In this document: one piece after another, positions 16,681 to 24,768 of the stretch | How positions within the stretch are numbered: the stretch's first letter is position 1 | Layout of the letters: each line of letters starts with the position of its first letter | Origin: Janthinobacterium sp. FW305-129 | GTDB taxonomy: Bacteria; Pseudomonadota; Gammaproteobacteria; Burkholderiales; Burkholderiaceae_D | Direction of reading: 5' to 3' | NCBI RefSeq assembly: GCF_020858115.1 | Contig: NZ_JACYMM010000003.1 | Coordinates: 1 to 64,000, forward strand | DNA length: 64,000 nucleotides | Made by a program: the position numbers and the translations under genes | The notes under the pieces: generated by a model | Told to the model about the DNA's origin: nothing | Databases searched by the model: none | What the model saw: only the letters and a program-made list of their open reading frames with translations

Positions 16681-17508
16681 ATGACCACACCCCGCAGCAC
16701 GCCCCTTTCCGCCGAAGACAGCCTGGACGCCGACGGCGCGCCCCGTCCCGGCGACAGCTATGTGCAATCGTTCGCGCGGGGCCTGGCCGTGCTGCGCAGC
16801 TTTGGCGCGGAGGCGCCGCAACAGACCCTGAGCGAAGTGGCGGAACGGGCGCAGCTGACGCGCGCGGGCGCGCGGCGCATCCTGCACACCCTGCTGCATC
16901 TCGGTTATGTGGAAGCGGACGGACGGCTGTTCCGTTTGACGCCCAAGGTGCTGGACCTCGGCTACGCGTATCTATCGTCCTTGCCCGTGTGGACGCAGGC
17001 ACAGCCGTTGCTGGAAGAATTGATGCAGACCTTGCGCCAGTCGTGCTCGGCCACCGTGCTCGACGGCGACGATATCGTCTACGTCGTGCGCCTGTCCGCG
17101 CACCGCACCATGTCGATCAACCTGGGCATCGGCAGCCGCCTGCCCGCCTACTGCACCTCGATGGGCAGAGTATTGCTGTCGGGCCTGGCGCCCGAGGTGC
17201 TGCGCGAACGGCTGTCGAAGATGGCGCTGCTGAAAATCACGCCGGCGACCAAGGTCGACATCGACGTCTTGATGGAAGAGATTGCACAAGTGCGGCGCCA
17301 GGGCTGGTGCCTGGTGCAGGAAGAGCTGGAACAGGGCTTGATCGCCCTGGCCGCGCCCGTGTTCGACCGGGCCGGCAAGGTGGTGGCGGCGATCAACGTC
17401 AGCGGCCAGACGGCGGGGCCGTCCGTGGCGCATCTGCTGGAGCACAGCCTGCCGAAACTGCTCGATACGGCCAGCCGGGTCAGTGCCCTGGTGCGGGTGC
17501 AGCAGTAG
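16681..17508 (+). CDS. pcaR: IclR-family transcriptional regulator of beta-ketoadipate genes
   Basis: A 275-residue regulator. The N-terminal winged helix-turn-helix is at about residues 28-90 (VQSFARGLAVLRSF, then LSEVAERAQLTRAGARRIL), and the C-terminal IclR effector domain includes LPAYCTSMGRVLLS and the closing AINVSGQTAG segment. It is divergent from pcaIJF across a 166-nt gap with an IclR-type palindrome, so its role as the local PcaR/PobR-like regulator is well supported by context. No strong Shine-Dalgarno precedes the ATG. Confidence 0.88.
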   Translation: MTTPRSTPLSAEDSLDADGAPRPGDSYVQSFARGLAVLRSFGAEAPQQTLSEVAERAQLTRAGARRILHTLLHLGYVEADGRLFRLTPKVLDLGYAYLSSLPVWTQAQPLLEELMQTLRQSCSATVLDGDDIVYVVRLSAHRTMSINLGIGSRLPAYCTSMGRVLLSGLAPEVLRERLSKMALLKITPATKVDIDVLMEEIAQVRRQGWCLVQEELEQGLIALAAPVFDRAGKVVAAINVSGQTAGPSVAHLLEHSLPKLLDTASRVSALVRVQQ

Positions 17509-17525
17509 GAGTTACTTCTTGAATC

Positions 17526-18383
17526 TTACTGTTTAAACTTCGCGCACGGGTCCGGGCGCGGTTGCGCGGGCATGGTTTGCGTCAGGTCAAACGTGCCCTG
17601 GTAGCCGGTGCTACCCTGCTCCAGGTAGCCGATGCTGCGCAGGTTCAGTTGCGGGTCGGCCAGCTTCAGCCAGCGGGGCACGCCGATATCCTTGCGCACG
17701 TGGTCGTTGCCGGCGATCAGCACCACGTCGCGCGGCGCCTGGTCGCGGATCAGCTTGGCCATCCAGATATCGCGCGCCACCTGGGCGTTGACGACACCGC
17801 TCACCATCATATCGGGCAACATGTTGCAGCGGGCCGCCTGCACTTCCTTCTTTTGCCCTTCCAGTATGTCGGCCGGCACGGGCGCGGCCAGGTAAGTGGC
17901 CGCCATGGCGGGCGGCATGGACCACTGGATGCCGTCGCGCACGATGCGCGAGGCGTCGGCCGGCGACAGGTTGCCGGCGACCAGGCTCAGCTGGTAGCTG
18001 ATGACGAGGTCGAGCACGGGCCGGTACAAGCTCCAGTCCCAGCGCGGCTGCTCCATCACGCGGATGATGCAGTCGGGGTCGGCGCAATCGCGCGCGGCGC
18101 GCGTCAGCAAGGCCTGGTTTTCACGGTCGAATTGCTCCATGACGATCACGGGACGCCAGCCGGTCGCCAGGCGGCGCTGCAATTCCGCGACGCGCAAACG
18201 CTGGCCTTGCGCATTGTCATGCACTTCGCCAAGCAGCAGCACTTGCGGATTGGGCAAGGCGTCGGCCACGGGCGCGGGAGGGGGCGGCGCTTCCTTTTTC
18301 AGCAAGCTGCCGCAGGCGGCCAGCGCCAGCACGCCGCACAGCAGGACGGCGCGCGCGCCGGCGCGGAAAATCACGGTCTTCAT
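17526..18383 (-). CDS. ChaN-family lipoprotein (haem-binding uptake, Tiki superfamily)
   Basis: A 285-residue lipoprotein. Residues 1-23 are a signal peptide ending in the lipobox LAAC, with Cys24 as lipid anchor, followed by a Pro-rich linker. The domain begins QVLLLGEVHDNAQGQ, the GExH motif of the ChaN/DUF399 family, with VIVMEQFDREN and LIAGNDHVRKD further on. Campylobacter ChaN binds two cofacial haems and contributes to iron uptake. Other family members resemble EreA/Tiki hydrolases. It is convergent with pcaR (17-nt gap) and stands alone. Confidence 0.85.
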   Translation of the reverse strand: MKTVIFRAGARAVLLCGVLALAACGSLLKKEAPPPPAPVADALPNPQVLLLGEVHDNAQGQRLRVAELQRRLATGWRPVIVMEQFDRENQALLTRAARDCADPDCIIRVMEQPRWDWSLYRPVLDLVISYQLSLVAGNLSPADASRIVRDGIQWSMPPAMAATYLAAPVPADILEGQKKEVQAARCNMLPDMMVSGVVNAQVARDIWMAKLIRDQAPRDVVLIAGNDHVRKDIGVPRWLKLADPQLNLRSIGYLEQGSTGYQGTFDLTQTMPAQPRPDPCAKFKQ

Positions 18384-18425
18384 GTAAGCAGTATCCAGAG
18401 TGGCGATGCGCCAGATTGTACCGCC

Positions 18426-18857
18426 TCAGGCCGGCGCGGGTGCCTTGCGGCGCTCCAGCTCTTCAAAGATGGCCATGCCAGCCAGCATGGCAAGCACAAA
18501 AATCCACGCCTTCGGCTGTCCCGCCAACAACGACACGAGGGCGGGACCGGGACAAAAACCGGCGATGCCCCAGCCCGCGCCAAAGGCCAGGCTGCCCAGC
18601 AGCAAGCGCCGGTCGAGGCGCCGCGACGCCGGCAATTGCATGGGGTCGCCCAGCAGCGCCGTGCTGCGCCGCCGCGCCAGCCAGAACGCGGGCAAGGCCA
18701 CGCCGATGGCGCCGCCCATCACCAGCGCCAGCGACGGATCCCAGGCGCCGGCCAGGTCGAGGAAACCGAGCACCTTGGCCGGGTTGCTCATGCCGGAAAC
18801 GATCAGGCCCAGGCCAAACACGAGGCCGCTCAACAGGGAAAGAATCAGCTTGCTCAT
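18426..18857 (-). CDS. YeeE/YedE-family membrane protein, C-terminal-half type (DUF6691, PmpB-like)
   Basis: A 143-residue membrane protein with about four hydrophobic segments. It has GLVFGLGLIVSGMSNPAKV near the start and GWGIAGFCPGPALVSLL, the motif of the second half of YeeE/YedE sulfur transporters. A GTG at 18869 overlapping the stop of the upstream gene as GTGA is an alternative start. It pairs with the next gene, the two together making one full transporter as in the PmpA/PmpB split pairs. Likely cargo is thiosulfate or another reduced sulfur species in the inner membrane. Confidence 0.85.
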   Translation of the reverse strand: MSKLILSLLSGLVFGLGLIVSGMSNPAKVLGFLDLAGAWDPSLALVMGGAIGVALPAFWLARRRSTALLGDPMQLPASRRLDRRLLLGSLAFGAGWGIAGFCPGPALVSLLAGQPKAWIFVLAMLAGMAIFEELERRKAPAPA

Positions 18858-18865
18858 AAGCTTGC

Positions 18866-19291
18866 TCACAGATGGCGCAACAGATACACGGTGAGGAAAC
18901 CGGCCGCCATGAAGGCACACGTGGCCGCCAGCGAACGGGGTGACAGGCGCGACAGGCCGCATACGCCGTGGCCGCTGGTGCAGCCGGCGCCATAACGCAC
19001 GCCCACGCCCACCAGCAGGCCCGCCGCGATCAGGGCAGGCGTGCCCGCGTCGATCTGCACGGGCGGCAAGGCTTGCCACAACTGCCACAGCAGGGGCGTG
19101 CCGGCCAAGCCGGCAAGAAAGGCGATGCGCCAGCCCAGGTCGCCACTGCGCGGGCGCAGCAAGCCGCCGACAATGCCGCTGATGCCGGCGATGCGGCCAT
19201 TGAACAGGATCAATAGCGCCGCCGCCAGGCCGATCAGCATGCCGCCGGCCAGCGAGGCCCATGGCGTGAAGTGTTGCCAGGCTATCGTCAT
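18866..19291 (-). CDS. YeeE/YedE-family membrane protein, N-terminal-half type (PmpA-like)
   Basis: A 141-residue membrane protein with about four hydrophobic helices and the signature GAGCTSGHGVCGLSRLSPRS, the cysteine-containing motif of sulfur transporters related to TsuA. The start MTIAWQHF lies 7 nt after the stop of the ArsR-type regulator. The two YeeE/YedE halves and the regulator form one operon. In Xylella and Agrobacterium related proteins act with the BigR repressor in hydrogen-sulfide detoxification; here the Blh-type dioxygenase seen in those operons is absent. Confidence 0.85.
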   Translation of the reverse strand: MTIAWQHFTPWASLAGGMLIGLAAALLILFNGRIAGISGIVGGLLRPRSGDLGWRIAFLAGLAGTPLLWQLWQALPPVQIDAGTPALIAAGLLVGVGVRYGAGCTSGHGVCGLSRLSPRSLAATCAFMAAGFLTVYLLRHL

Positions 19292-19298
19292 GGCAAGC

Positions 19299-19652
19299 TC
19301 AGTCGGCTTCGTCGTTGAACGGGGGACGCGGCGCGCAAAATTGCGCGTACAGCACTTGCAGCACAGCCAGCACGGGCGCGCTGGCGACGCGGTAATAGAT
19401 CTGCTTGCCGTCGCGCCGCGTGGCCACCAGCATCTCTTCACGCAGCACGCCCAGCTGCTGCGACAGGGTCGGCTGGCCGATGCCCACTTTTTGCTCGAGG
19501 TCGCTGACGCAATGCTCGCCCTGCGATAGCTGGCACAGCAGCATCAACCGGTCGGCATTGCCCATGGCCTTGAGCAGCGAGCTGGCCTTGTAGGCCGAGC
19601 CACGCATGGCGTCGAGGTTGTATTCGGCGTGTTGTGTTGCGACTGTCTCCAT
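19299..19652 (-). CDS. ArsR-family regulator, BigR/SqrR-like reactive-sulfur sensor
   Basis: A 117-residue winged-helix repressor. The recognition region is VSDLEQKVGIGQPTLSQQLG, followed by the beta-wing RRDGKQIYYRV. Cysteines are at residues 40, 48 and 106. Cys40 and Cys106 match the spacing of the Cys41/Cys107 pair of SqrR that forms a tetrasulfide bridge, which supports persulfide sensing rather than metal sensing. GGAGG lies 6 nt before the ATG. It heads the operon with the two YeeE/YedE genes, and an AT-rich palindrome lies upstream for autoregulation. Confidence 0.88.
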   Translation of the reverse strand: METVATQHAEYNLDAMRGSAYKASSLLKAMGNADRLMLLCQLSQGEHCVSDLEQKVGIGQPTLSQQLGVLREEMLVATRRDGKQIYYRVASAPVLAVLQVLYAQFCAPRPPFNDEAD

Positions 19653-19983
19653 CTTGCCCTCCCACAGGCGGTCATATTGATCATCATGCGATAAACAATA
19701 TACTAATCAATATATTGTTTTCCTGCTGGCGATTCGCACAAAAAAACAACAGTGTTTTTCGGCGATAGCGTGCTCATGCAAAGTGTGCGGCAACGATAGC
19801 GCTCGCGCTATCAAAATGATAAATATTCGTAATTTAAAGCAAATATACGTAGCAAAATTGCCACGATTTGTGCTGTAATAAGACCTCATCAGAAAAATCG
19901 TGATACGCCCCCGTACAGGCGCATTGTCCGTCCAGGTGCAGGCCGGTTTCGGCCACGCCGCACGGTGAACCAGGGAGTCAAAG
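19653..19983. other. AT-rich intergenic region, divergent promoters
   Basis: 331 nt between the divergent ArsR gene and the PEP-CTERM-like gene. It holds the palindrome at 19693-19720 and otherwise AT-rich sequence with several -10-like elements. A 60-codon minus-strand frame (19707-19889) has no ribosome-binding site and overlaps the operator, so it is not called. Confidence 0.5.
19693..19720. promoter_or_regulatory. AT-rich palindrome upstream of the ArsR-family gene
   Basis: AAACAATATA (19693-19702) and TATATTGTTT (19711-19720) form a perfect 10-bp dyad with an 8-nt spacer, 40-70 nt before the regulator start. The size and AT-richness fit a BigR/ArsR-type operator overlapping the promoter. 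Confidence 0.7.
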
Positions 19984-20394
19984 ATGAAGATACTTCAGCC
20001 GCTATGCATGGCCTTGCTGGCACTGTCCGTCAGTGCAGGTGCGGCGGCAACCGGCGCCGGCACGCCGGGCGAGCCGCGCGCAGCAAGCGATCAGATCGTC
20101 AGCGACGAGAGTCTCGGCGTCAACAACATCAGCAACAATCCCGGCTGGGAAACACCGGACCTGCCGTATGCGCGCCTGCTGACGCAGGGCAACACGCTCA
20201 ACGCGGCCCCGCGCTGGCGCAACGCCGGCGCACGCCAGGGCGCACTGCCCCCGTCCGCAGCCACCCCTGCGGTACAGCAGACGAACGTGCCGCCGCCCGT
20301 GCCCGAAGCGAGCATGGTCTCGATGCTGCTGGTGGGCTTGGGTTTGCTGGCCTTTAGCATGCACGGTGAAAAACAGGAAAAATTCGATAGCTGA
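19984..20394 (+). CDS. Exported protein with PEP-CTERM-like C-terminal anchor (variant)
   Basis: A 136-residue protein. Residues 1-22 form a signal peptide (about SAGAAA cleavage). The middle is polar and low in complexity, with no recognised domain. The C-terminus reads VPEAS followed by a hydrophobic helix MLLVGLGLLAFS, the layout of PEP-CTERM sorting signals processed by exosortase/archaeosortase-type enzymes in the inner membrane. It differs from the usual signal: Ala replaces the second Pro, and the tail after the helix (HGEKQEKFDS) is mixed-charge rather than Arg-rich. GGGAG lies 6 nt upstream of the start, and a strong terminator follows. Function unknown. Confidence 0.75.
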   Translation: MKILQPLCMALLALSVSAGAAATGAGTPGEPRAASDQIVSDESLGVNNISNNPGWETPDLPYARLLTQGNTLNAAPRWRNAGARQGALPPSAATPAVQQTNVPPPVPEASMVSMLLVGLGLLAFSMHGEKQEKFDS

Positions 20395-20424
20395 CCCCAC
20401 TCCGGCGGCCGATGCCGTTGCGTT

Positions 20425-20455
20425 AAAAAAATTCCGCCTTGCGCGGAATTTTTTT
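20425..20455. terminator. Bidirectional rho-independent terminator
   Basis: Arms AAAAAAATTCCGC and GCGGAATTTTTTT pair over 13 bp around a 5-nt loop. The A and T runs let it work in both directions, ending the PEP-CTERM-like gene on the plus strand and the DUF1697-DUF3224-small protein operon on the minus strand. Confidence 0.92.
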
Positions 20456-20476
20456 GGCGGCCTTGCGGGTAAATGC

Positions 20477-20656
20477 TCACTTATCCAGCAAGCGGCACAC
20501 CCGTTCGATATTCCCCACAGGAATGCCTGACTTCAGGGCACGCGCGATGCAGGCGGCCTTGTCCGTGCCCGAGGCGGAAATGAGCACGAAGGCCGTGCCC
20601 AGGGCGCTGACGGCGACCAGCAGGATCAAGATGCCCTTGACGATATCCCAGTTCAT
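20477..20656 (-). CDS. Small single-pass membrane protein, 59 residues
   Basis: Begins MNWDIVKGILILLVAVSALG, with one hydrophobic helix at about residues 5-28, then a polar tail with two cysteines (DKAACIARAL and ERVCRLLDK). The start forms an ATGA overlap with the stop of the DUF3224 gene, indicating translational coupling, and a strong terminator follows within 25 nt, so a real gene is likely despite its size. No function is recognised. The topology suggests a short inner-membrane helix with a 30-residue soluble tail. Confidence 0.7.
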   Translation of the reverse strand: MNWDIVKGILILLVAVSALGTAFVLISASGTDKAACIARALKSGIPVGNIERVCRLLDK

Positions 20657-21054
20657 TGCGCCTCAGCAATGTCATACGTGAAATCATAATAATGCTTGCC
20701 CTCTTCGATGCGGATGGCCAGGCTGCCCGACAGCCCTTGCAACTGGCCCGTCCCCGTATCGGGCACCACCGTCACCGACAGACTGGGCGCACCGCGCGTC
20801 ATCGTGCCGCTGTGCTGCAAATAAAAACTGCCGTGACGCCCGTCCAGGCTGCCTTCCACCCGTTCCAGCGCCACATAGCCTGCCGAACCGGTCACGCTGG
20901 CACGCGCACTGAGCATCTCGCCCTGCGCGCTGGCGTCGAGGGCGCCGTGGTAGCGCTTGGCTAGCGACAAGCGTCCCAGCCCCGACTGCGCGGCCGTGTC
21001 CGACAAGGTTTCGGGGGTGATGGTGACGTCGAAGGTACCTGTAATGGCAGGCAT
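20653..21054 (-). CDS. DUF3224 domain-containing protein
   Basis: A 133-residue protein beginning MPAITGTFDVTITPE, a compact beta-rich domain matching the DUF3224 family (SLAKRYHGALDASAQGEML and FTYDIAEAQ segments). Family members form small beta barrels related to allene-oxide-cyclase-like folds, and their function is unknown. No signal peptide. AAGGAG lies 5 nt before the ATG, which overlaps the upstream DUF1697 stop by one base (TGATG). It is the middle gene of a coupled three-gene operon. Confidence 0.8.
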   Translation of the reverse strand: MPAITGTFDVTITPETLSDTAAQSGLGRLSLAKRYHGALDASAQGEMLSARASVTGSAGYVALERVEGSLDGRHGSFYLQHSGTMTRGAPSLSVTVVPDTGTGQLQGLSGSLAIRIEEGKHYYDFTYDIAEAQ

Positions 21055-21641
21055 CAGTGCTCCTTGGTGAGTGAGGATGGGGCTGCCGCCTCCGGCCCGT
21101 TCAGCAGCGCATGTAACTTTTGCATGGTGGCCCAGTTGCGCGACGTGACGCCATCGCCCAGCAGCACGCCCAGCGCCGCCACCACCTTGCTGGCCAGCAC
21201 GCCATCGGGACACCAGGCATACGCGGCCCATTGCCCCAGCGCCAGCGCTTCCGGCTGCCACGCCTGCTGCAAGAGCGGCGCCAGGCGCTGCACGTCGGCC
21301 GGAATGTTCAGCACCAAGGTCAGCAAACGGGCCGCATCGGCCGCCGGCGCCAGCGTGTTTTGTTCGATCAGTTCGGCAAACTGCTGGGCCGACAGCACGG
21401 TCACCCTGGCCGCCACGCCCAGTTTCAATACCAGCGCTTCCTCGATGCGGGCTGCGGCCTCGGCCGGCGCGACCTTGCCGCCGTCATACACGACGTTGCC
21501 GCTGTTGAGTACGGTGCGCACCTGCGCAAAACCCAGGTCGCCCAGCAACTTGCGCAGGTCGGCCATGGCCACGCGCTTGGCGCGGCCCACATTGATCCCG
21601 CGCAAAAGCGCCACTTGCTGACTGTTTTCAAGCTGTACCAT
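21054..21641 (-). CDS. DUF1697 domain-containing protein
   Basis: A 195-residue cytoplasmic protein starting with the family signature VALLRGINVGRAKRVAMADLR and continuing with RTVLNSGNVVYDG. DUF1697 proteins are widespread and uncharacterised; structures show a ferredoxin-like fold. The C-terminal region (GDGVTSRNWATMQKL) is also typical. It heads the operon with DUF3224 and the small membrane protein, and lies 20 nt after the histidine kinase stop, so it may be read through from that gene. Confidence 0.85.
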   Translation of the reverse strand: MVQLENSQQVALLRGINVGRAKRVAMADLRKLLGDLGFAQVRTVLNSGNVVYDGGKVAPAEAAARIEEALVLKLGVAARVTVLSAQQFAELIEQNTLAPAADAARLLTLVLNIPADVQRLAPLLQQAWQPEALALGQWAAYAWCPDGVLASKVVAALGVLLGDGVTSRNWATMQKLHALLNGPEAAAPSSLTKEH

Positions 21642-21661
21642 GTGTTTCCCTTTGCCTATGC

Positions 21662-23239
21662 CTATGCCTGGCCGGCAGGAACGCTGGCTGCGCCTTCCGG
21701 CAACGGCGTCACCTTGGGCAGGCGCAGCAGGAACGTCGCGCCCTGCCCCAGCGTGCTGCTGACCGTGATGGTGCCGCCAAACTGCTTGGCAATCAAGTTG
21801 AATACGATATTCAAGCCCAGGCCCGTGCCGCCCTGTCCGCGCCGCGTGGTGACAAACGGGTCGAACACGCGGTCGAGCATGTCGGGCGCGATGCCGCGGC
21901 CATTGTCGCGCACCTGCATGGCGATCCAGTCGTTGTCGCCGTGCACGCCGATATGGATATGGCCATCCGTGTCCGCATCAAAGGCGTGCTCGACGCAGTT
22001 CAGGACCAGGTTGGTGAGCACCTGCGCCAGCGCGCCCGGATAGCTGTCGAGCATGATGCCTGGCGGACAATCGATATCGATGCGGATGCGCGTCTTTTTC
22101 AGGGTCGGCTGCAGGCTCGAGATCACTTCACCGATATAGTCGCGCAATTCGAACAGCCGGCGCGCCTCGCTGACCTGGTCGACGGCGATCTGCTTGAAGC
22201 TGTGGATCAGGTGCGCGGCGCGGTAGGCATTGTTCATGATCAGGCGCGCACTTTCGCCGGCCGTTTCCAGGTAGCGCACGATATCGGTCTTCTTGACGCT
22301 GCCGCCGGCCACCGCTGCGCTGATGTGATCGGTGGCTTCCTTCAGCACCGAGGCGCTGGTCAGGGCGATGCCGACCGGCGTATTGATTTCATGCGCCACG
22401 CCGGCCACCAGGCTGCCCAGCGAGGCCAGGCGTTCCGACTGCAGCAACGATTCCTGCGCGCGGCGCAGCTCGTCCATGGCCTGCGCCGTCTCCTGCTGCG
22501 AACGGCGCGCCATGTCTTCCGCCTCGCGGCTGCCCTCGATGATGGACTTGAGCTTGCGCTGCACGGCATTGAAGCCGCGGATCACGTCGCCGAGTTCGTC
22601 GCGCCGGTTTTCCGGCAACTCTTCAACGTCATCGCTGCCGCGCGTGGCCAGGTCGAACAAGCCGTCGCGCAACTGTTTCAACGGTTCGAAGACGATGCGC
22701 AGGCTGAGCGCCAGGGCGCCCACCAAAATGATGTCAAGTAGCAACACTTCCAGCACCTTGCGCCGCACTTCGCCGCGCAAGGCCGCATCGATCTGCGCGC
22801 GGCTGAAATTGACGATGACCTTGCCGACGATCACCGGCTTGCCGCCCGTGGCCGCCGCCACGGCGTCGCGGAACACCAGCGGCGCCTCGACGGGCGTGCC
22901 GCCCATGGCCACGTCGTCCGTCAGCGGCACCAGGGTGCCGGACGCGTCGCGCACTTCGCCGGCGAACAGGCCGACCGAGGCGTCATAGACGCGGATACCG
23001 ACCAGTTCCGGCGGCAACATTTCTGCCGCAACGATGCTGTCGACCTTGGATTTATCGAGGTCCCACAGGGCCGAAGGCAAGCTGGTCTGCAAGCGCGTGA
23101 GCACGCCGCTGCGCAGGCGCGCGCTGCCCGATTCAAGTTCCTGGCTCAGGGTATATTGGGTATAGCTGCCCGAAATGCCCAGCACCAGGGTGACGATCAC
23201 GACAAAAAGCAAGGTCAGCCGGACTTGAATACTCACCAT
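21662..23239 (-). CDS. Membrane-bound sensor histidine kinase
   Basis: A 525-residue kinase. Helix 1 is at residues 7-27, a periplasmic sensing domain at about 30-160 (SALWDLDKSKVDSIV), helix 2 at about 162-185, then HAMP and a coiled coil to about 270. The phosphoacceptor is His283 in GVAHEINTPVG. The ATP-binding domain shows the N box LTNLVLNCVEHA, DNGRGIAPD and GGTGLGLNIV. No response regulator is adjacent, so its partner lies elsewhere. The His-box sequence belongs to the group of kinases with separate regulators, often acting on diguanylate-cyclase or motility outputs. Signal unknown. Confidence 0.88.
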   Translation of the reverse strand: MVSIQVRLTLLFVVIVTLVLGISGSYTQYTLSQELESGSARLRSGVLTRLQTSLPSALWDLDKSKVDSIVAAEMLPPELVGIRVYDASVGLFAGEVRDASGTLVPLTDDVAMGGTPVEAPLVFRDAVAAATGGKPVIVGKVIVNFSRAQIDAALRGEVRRKVLEVLLLDIILVGALALSLRIVFEPLKQLRDGLFDLATRGSDDVEELPENRRDELGDVIRGFNAVQRKLKSIIEGSREAEDMARRSQQETAQAMDELRRAQESLLQSERLASLGSLVAGVAHEINTPVGIALTSASVLKEATDHISAAVAGGSVKKTDIVRYLETAGESARLIMNNAYRAAHLIHSFKQIAVDQVSEARRLFELRDYIGEVISSLQPTLKKTRIRIDIDCPPGIMLDSYPGALAQVLTNLVLNCVEHAFDADTDGHIHIGVHGDNDWIAMQVRDNGRGIAPDMLDRVFDPFVTTRRGQGGTGLGLNIVFNLIAKQFGGTITVSSTLGQGATFLLRLPKVTPLPEGAASVPAGQA

Positions 23240-23438
23240 CGATCAACACTCCCCGGGCCAAGCCGGCCCGCGGCGCGGGCGCAGAGACGTCAGCGGACAA
23301 CAGCCTGAATCAAATGTACGGTATGACATGCTTATTGGCAAGATTTACAGCATCCCCACTTTCGATAGGGACTTTGATGCAGGTTGAGACATTGCGTGAT
23401 GGCAATGGTAATATCCCGCAATCATCTAAGGAGTCGTC

Positions 23439-23777
23439 ATGGCGGTCACGCATCAACATCTACCCTTGGAACAAGTTCGTCCCGGCATGGTCTTGTCGGA
23501 TGTCTTGCTCGATGCGCATGGACAAGTGCTGTTGCCGCAAGGCGCGGTATTGACGGAAAACATGCTAGCCCTGATGCCGCGTCACAACATCGACATGCTG
23601 CCGATCCAGGCACCACCCCCGTCGCCGGAAGAAATCGCCGTGCAGCAGGCGGCCGACAGCGAACGGCTGGCTTACCTGTTCCGCAAGCTGGACCCGGAAA
23701 ATCCCGAGGATGCGGCCACCGCCTTGCTGCGCAGCTATGTCACGGCTTACCGCCTGGGCACGGGAGAGGCAGCATGA
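23439..23777 (+). CDS. Conserved protein resembling the N-terminal region of HD-domain signalling proteins
   Basis: A 112-residue soluble protein. The first 55 residues (LEQVRPGMVLSDVLLDAHG, LLPQGAVLTENML) resemble the module found in front of HDOD and HD-GYP domains, here encoded separately. The rest is helical and acidic. AAGGAG lies 5 nt before the ATG, and its stop overlaps the HDOD gene start as ATGA. It is probably a partner subunit of the HDOD protein; no enzymatic motif is present. Confidence 0.75.
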   Translation: MAVTHQHLPLEQVRPGMVLSDVLLDAHGQVLLPQGAVLTENMLALMPRHNIDMLPIQAPPPSPEEIAVQQAADSERLAYLFRKLDPENPEDAATALLRSYVTAYRLGTGEAA

Positions 23778-24619
23778 GCACCCAGTTGACGCTCGACGAT
23801 ATCGTCGCCCACCTCGATGACTTGCCTTCGCTGCCCGCCGTCGTCATGGAATTACTCAACAGCATAGACCAGGAAGACGTGGATATTTCCGTGCTGGCGA
23901 AAAAAGTCTCGTACGACCAGGCGCTGACCGCGAAGACCCTGCGCCTGGCCAATTCGTCGCAATACGGCCTGCAAGTGAAGGCCACCACCATCCAGCAGGC
24001 GATTACTTACCTGGGCTTCCAGACCACGCGCAGCCTGATCACGTCGGCCGCCATCACGGGCTGCTTCCCGGAAGGACGCTGCCCCGGCTTCGACGACAAG
24101 GCCTTCTGGCGCCATTCGGTGGCGACGGCCGCCTGCGCCAAGGTGCTGGCGCGGCAGATCCGCTTCAACCAGGATTACGCGTTCACGGCCGGCTTGCTGC
24201 ACAACATCGGCCGCCTGGTGCTGGTCAGCAGTTTTCCCGCTCAGTATGCGCAAGTCATCGCGCACCAGGCGGCGCACGATTGCAGCCTGCTCGCAGCGGA
24301 GCAAACGGTGCTGGGCGTGGACCACGTGCAGGCGGGCGTGGCACTGGCCGAACACTGGAATTTTTCCGATACCATGCGCCTGGCGCTGGCCAACTACCTG
24401 CAGCCGGAAACGCCGGGGGCGGGCTTCCTGGCATCGCTGATCCACGTGGCCAATGCCGTCGTCTGCGCGCTCGACCTGGCGCAGGCGGGCGACGACATGG
24501 TGCCGCGCGTCTCGCCCGTCGCCTGGGATGCGCTGGGCCTGGGCGAAGATGCGTATCTGCAACTGTTCCGCGAAACGGAGCTGCGCTACGACGAAATCAC
24601 GACGGCCTTGTTAAACTGA
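23774..24619 (+). CDS. HDOD domain protein
   Basis: A 281-residue protein with an HDOD domain over residues 10-210: LDDLPSLPAVVMELL at the start, AKTLRLANSSQYG, and the HD-like segment HSVATAACAKVLARQI with FTAGLLHNIGRLVL. HDOD lacks the full catalytic HD set and usually acts as a protein-interaction module in second-messenger and motility control. It is coupled to the preceding small gene. A hairpin (arms AACGGC/GCCGTT at about 24648-24674) follows but has no T run. Confidence 0.88.
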   Translation: MSTQLTLDDIVAHLDDLPSLPAVVMELLNSIDQEDVDISVLAKKVSYDQALTAKTLRLANSSQYGLQVKATTIQQAITYLGFQTTRSLITSAAITGCFPEGRCPGFDDKAFWRHSVATAACAKVLARQIRFNQDYAFTAGLLHNIGRLVLVSSFPAQYAQVIAHQAAHDCSLLAAEQTVLGVDHVQAGVALAEHWNFSDTMRLALANYLQPETPGAGFLASLIHVANAVVCALDLAQAGDDMVPRVSPVAWDALGLGEDAYLQLFRETELRYDEITTALLN

Positions 24620-24768
24620 CTCGGCAGGCAAAGCCGCAAACGCAAACGGCCCTCGCCTGGGGGCGAAAGCCGTTATGGGTACTGCCATCATTCCACCTTG
24701 CCCGGTCCACGCCAGCCTGTTGCCGCCAGCAGCTACGCAAGCGGCACAGTCAGCGTACAACCGCCACC

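Noticed and set aside
19707..19889. 60-codon minus-strand frame
   Set aside because: No ribosome-binding site, overlaps the ArsR operator palindrome, AT-rich non-coding composition.
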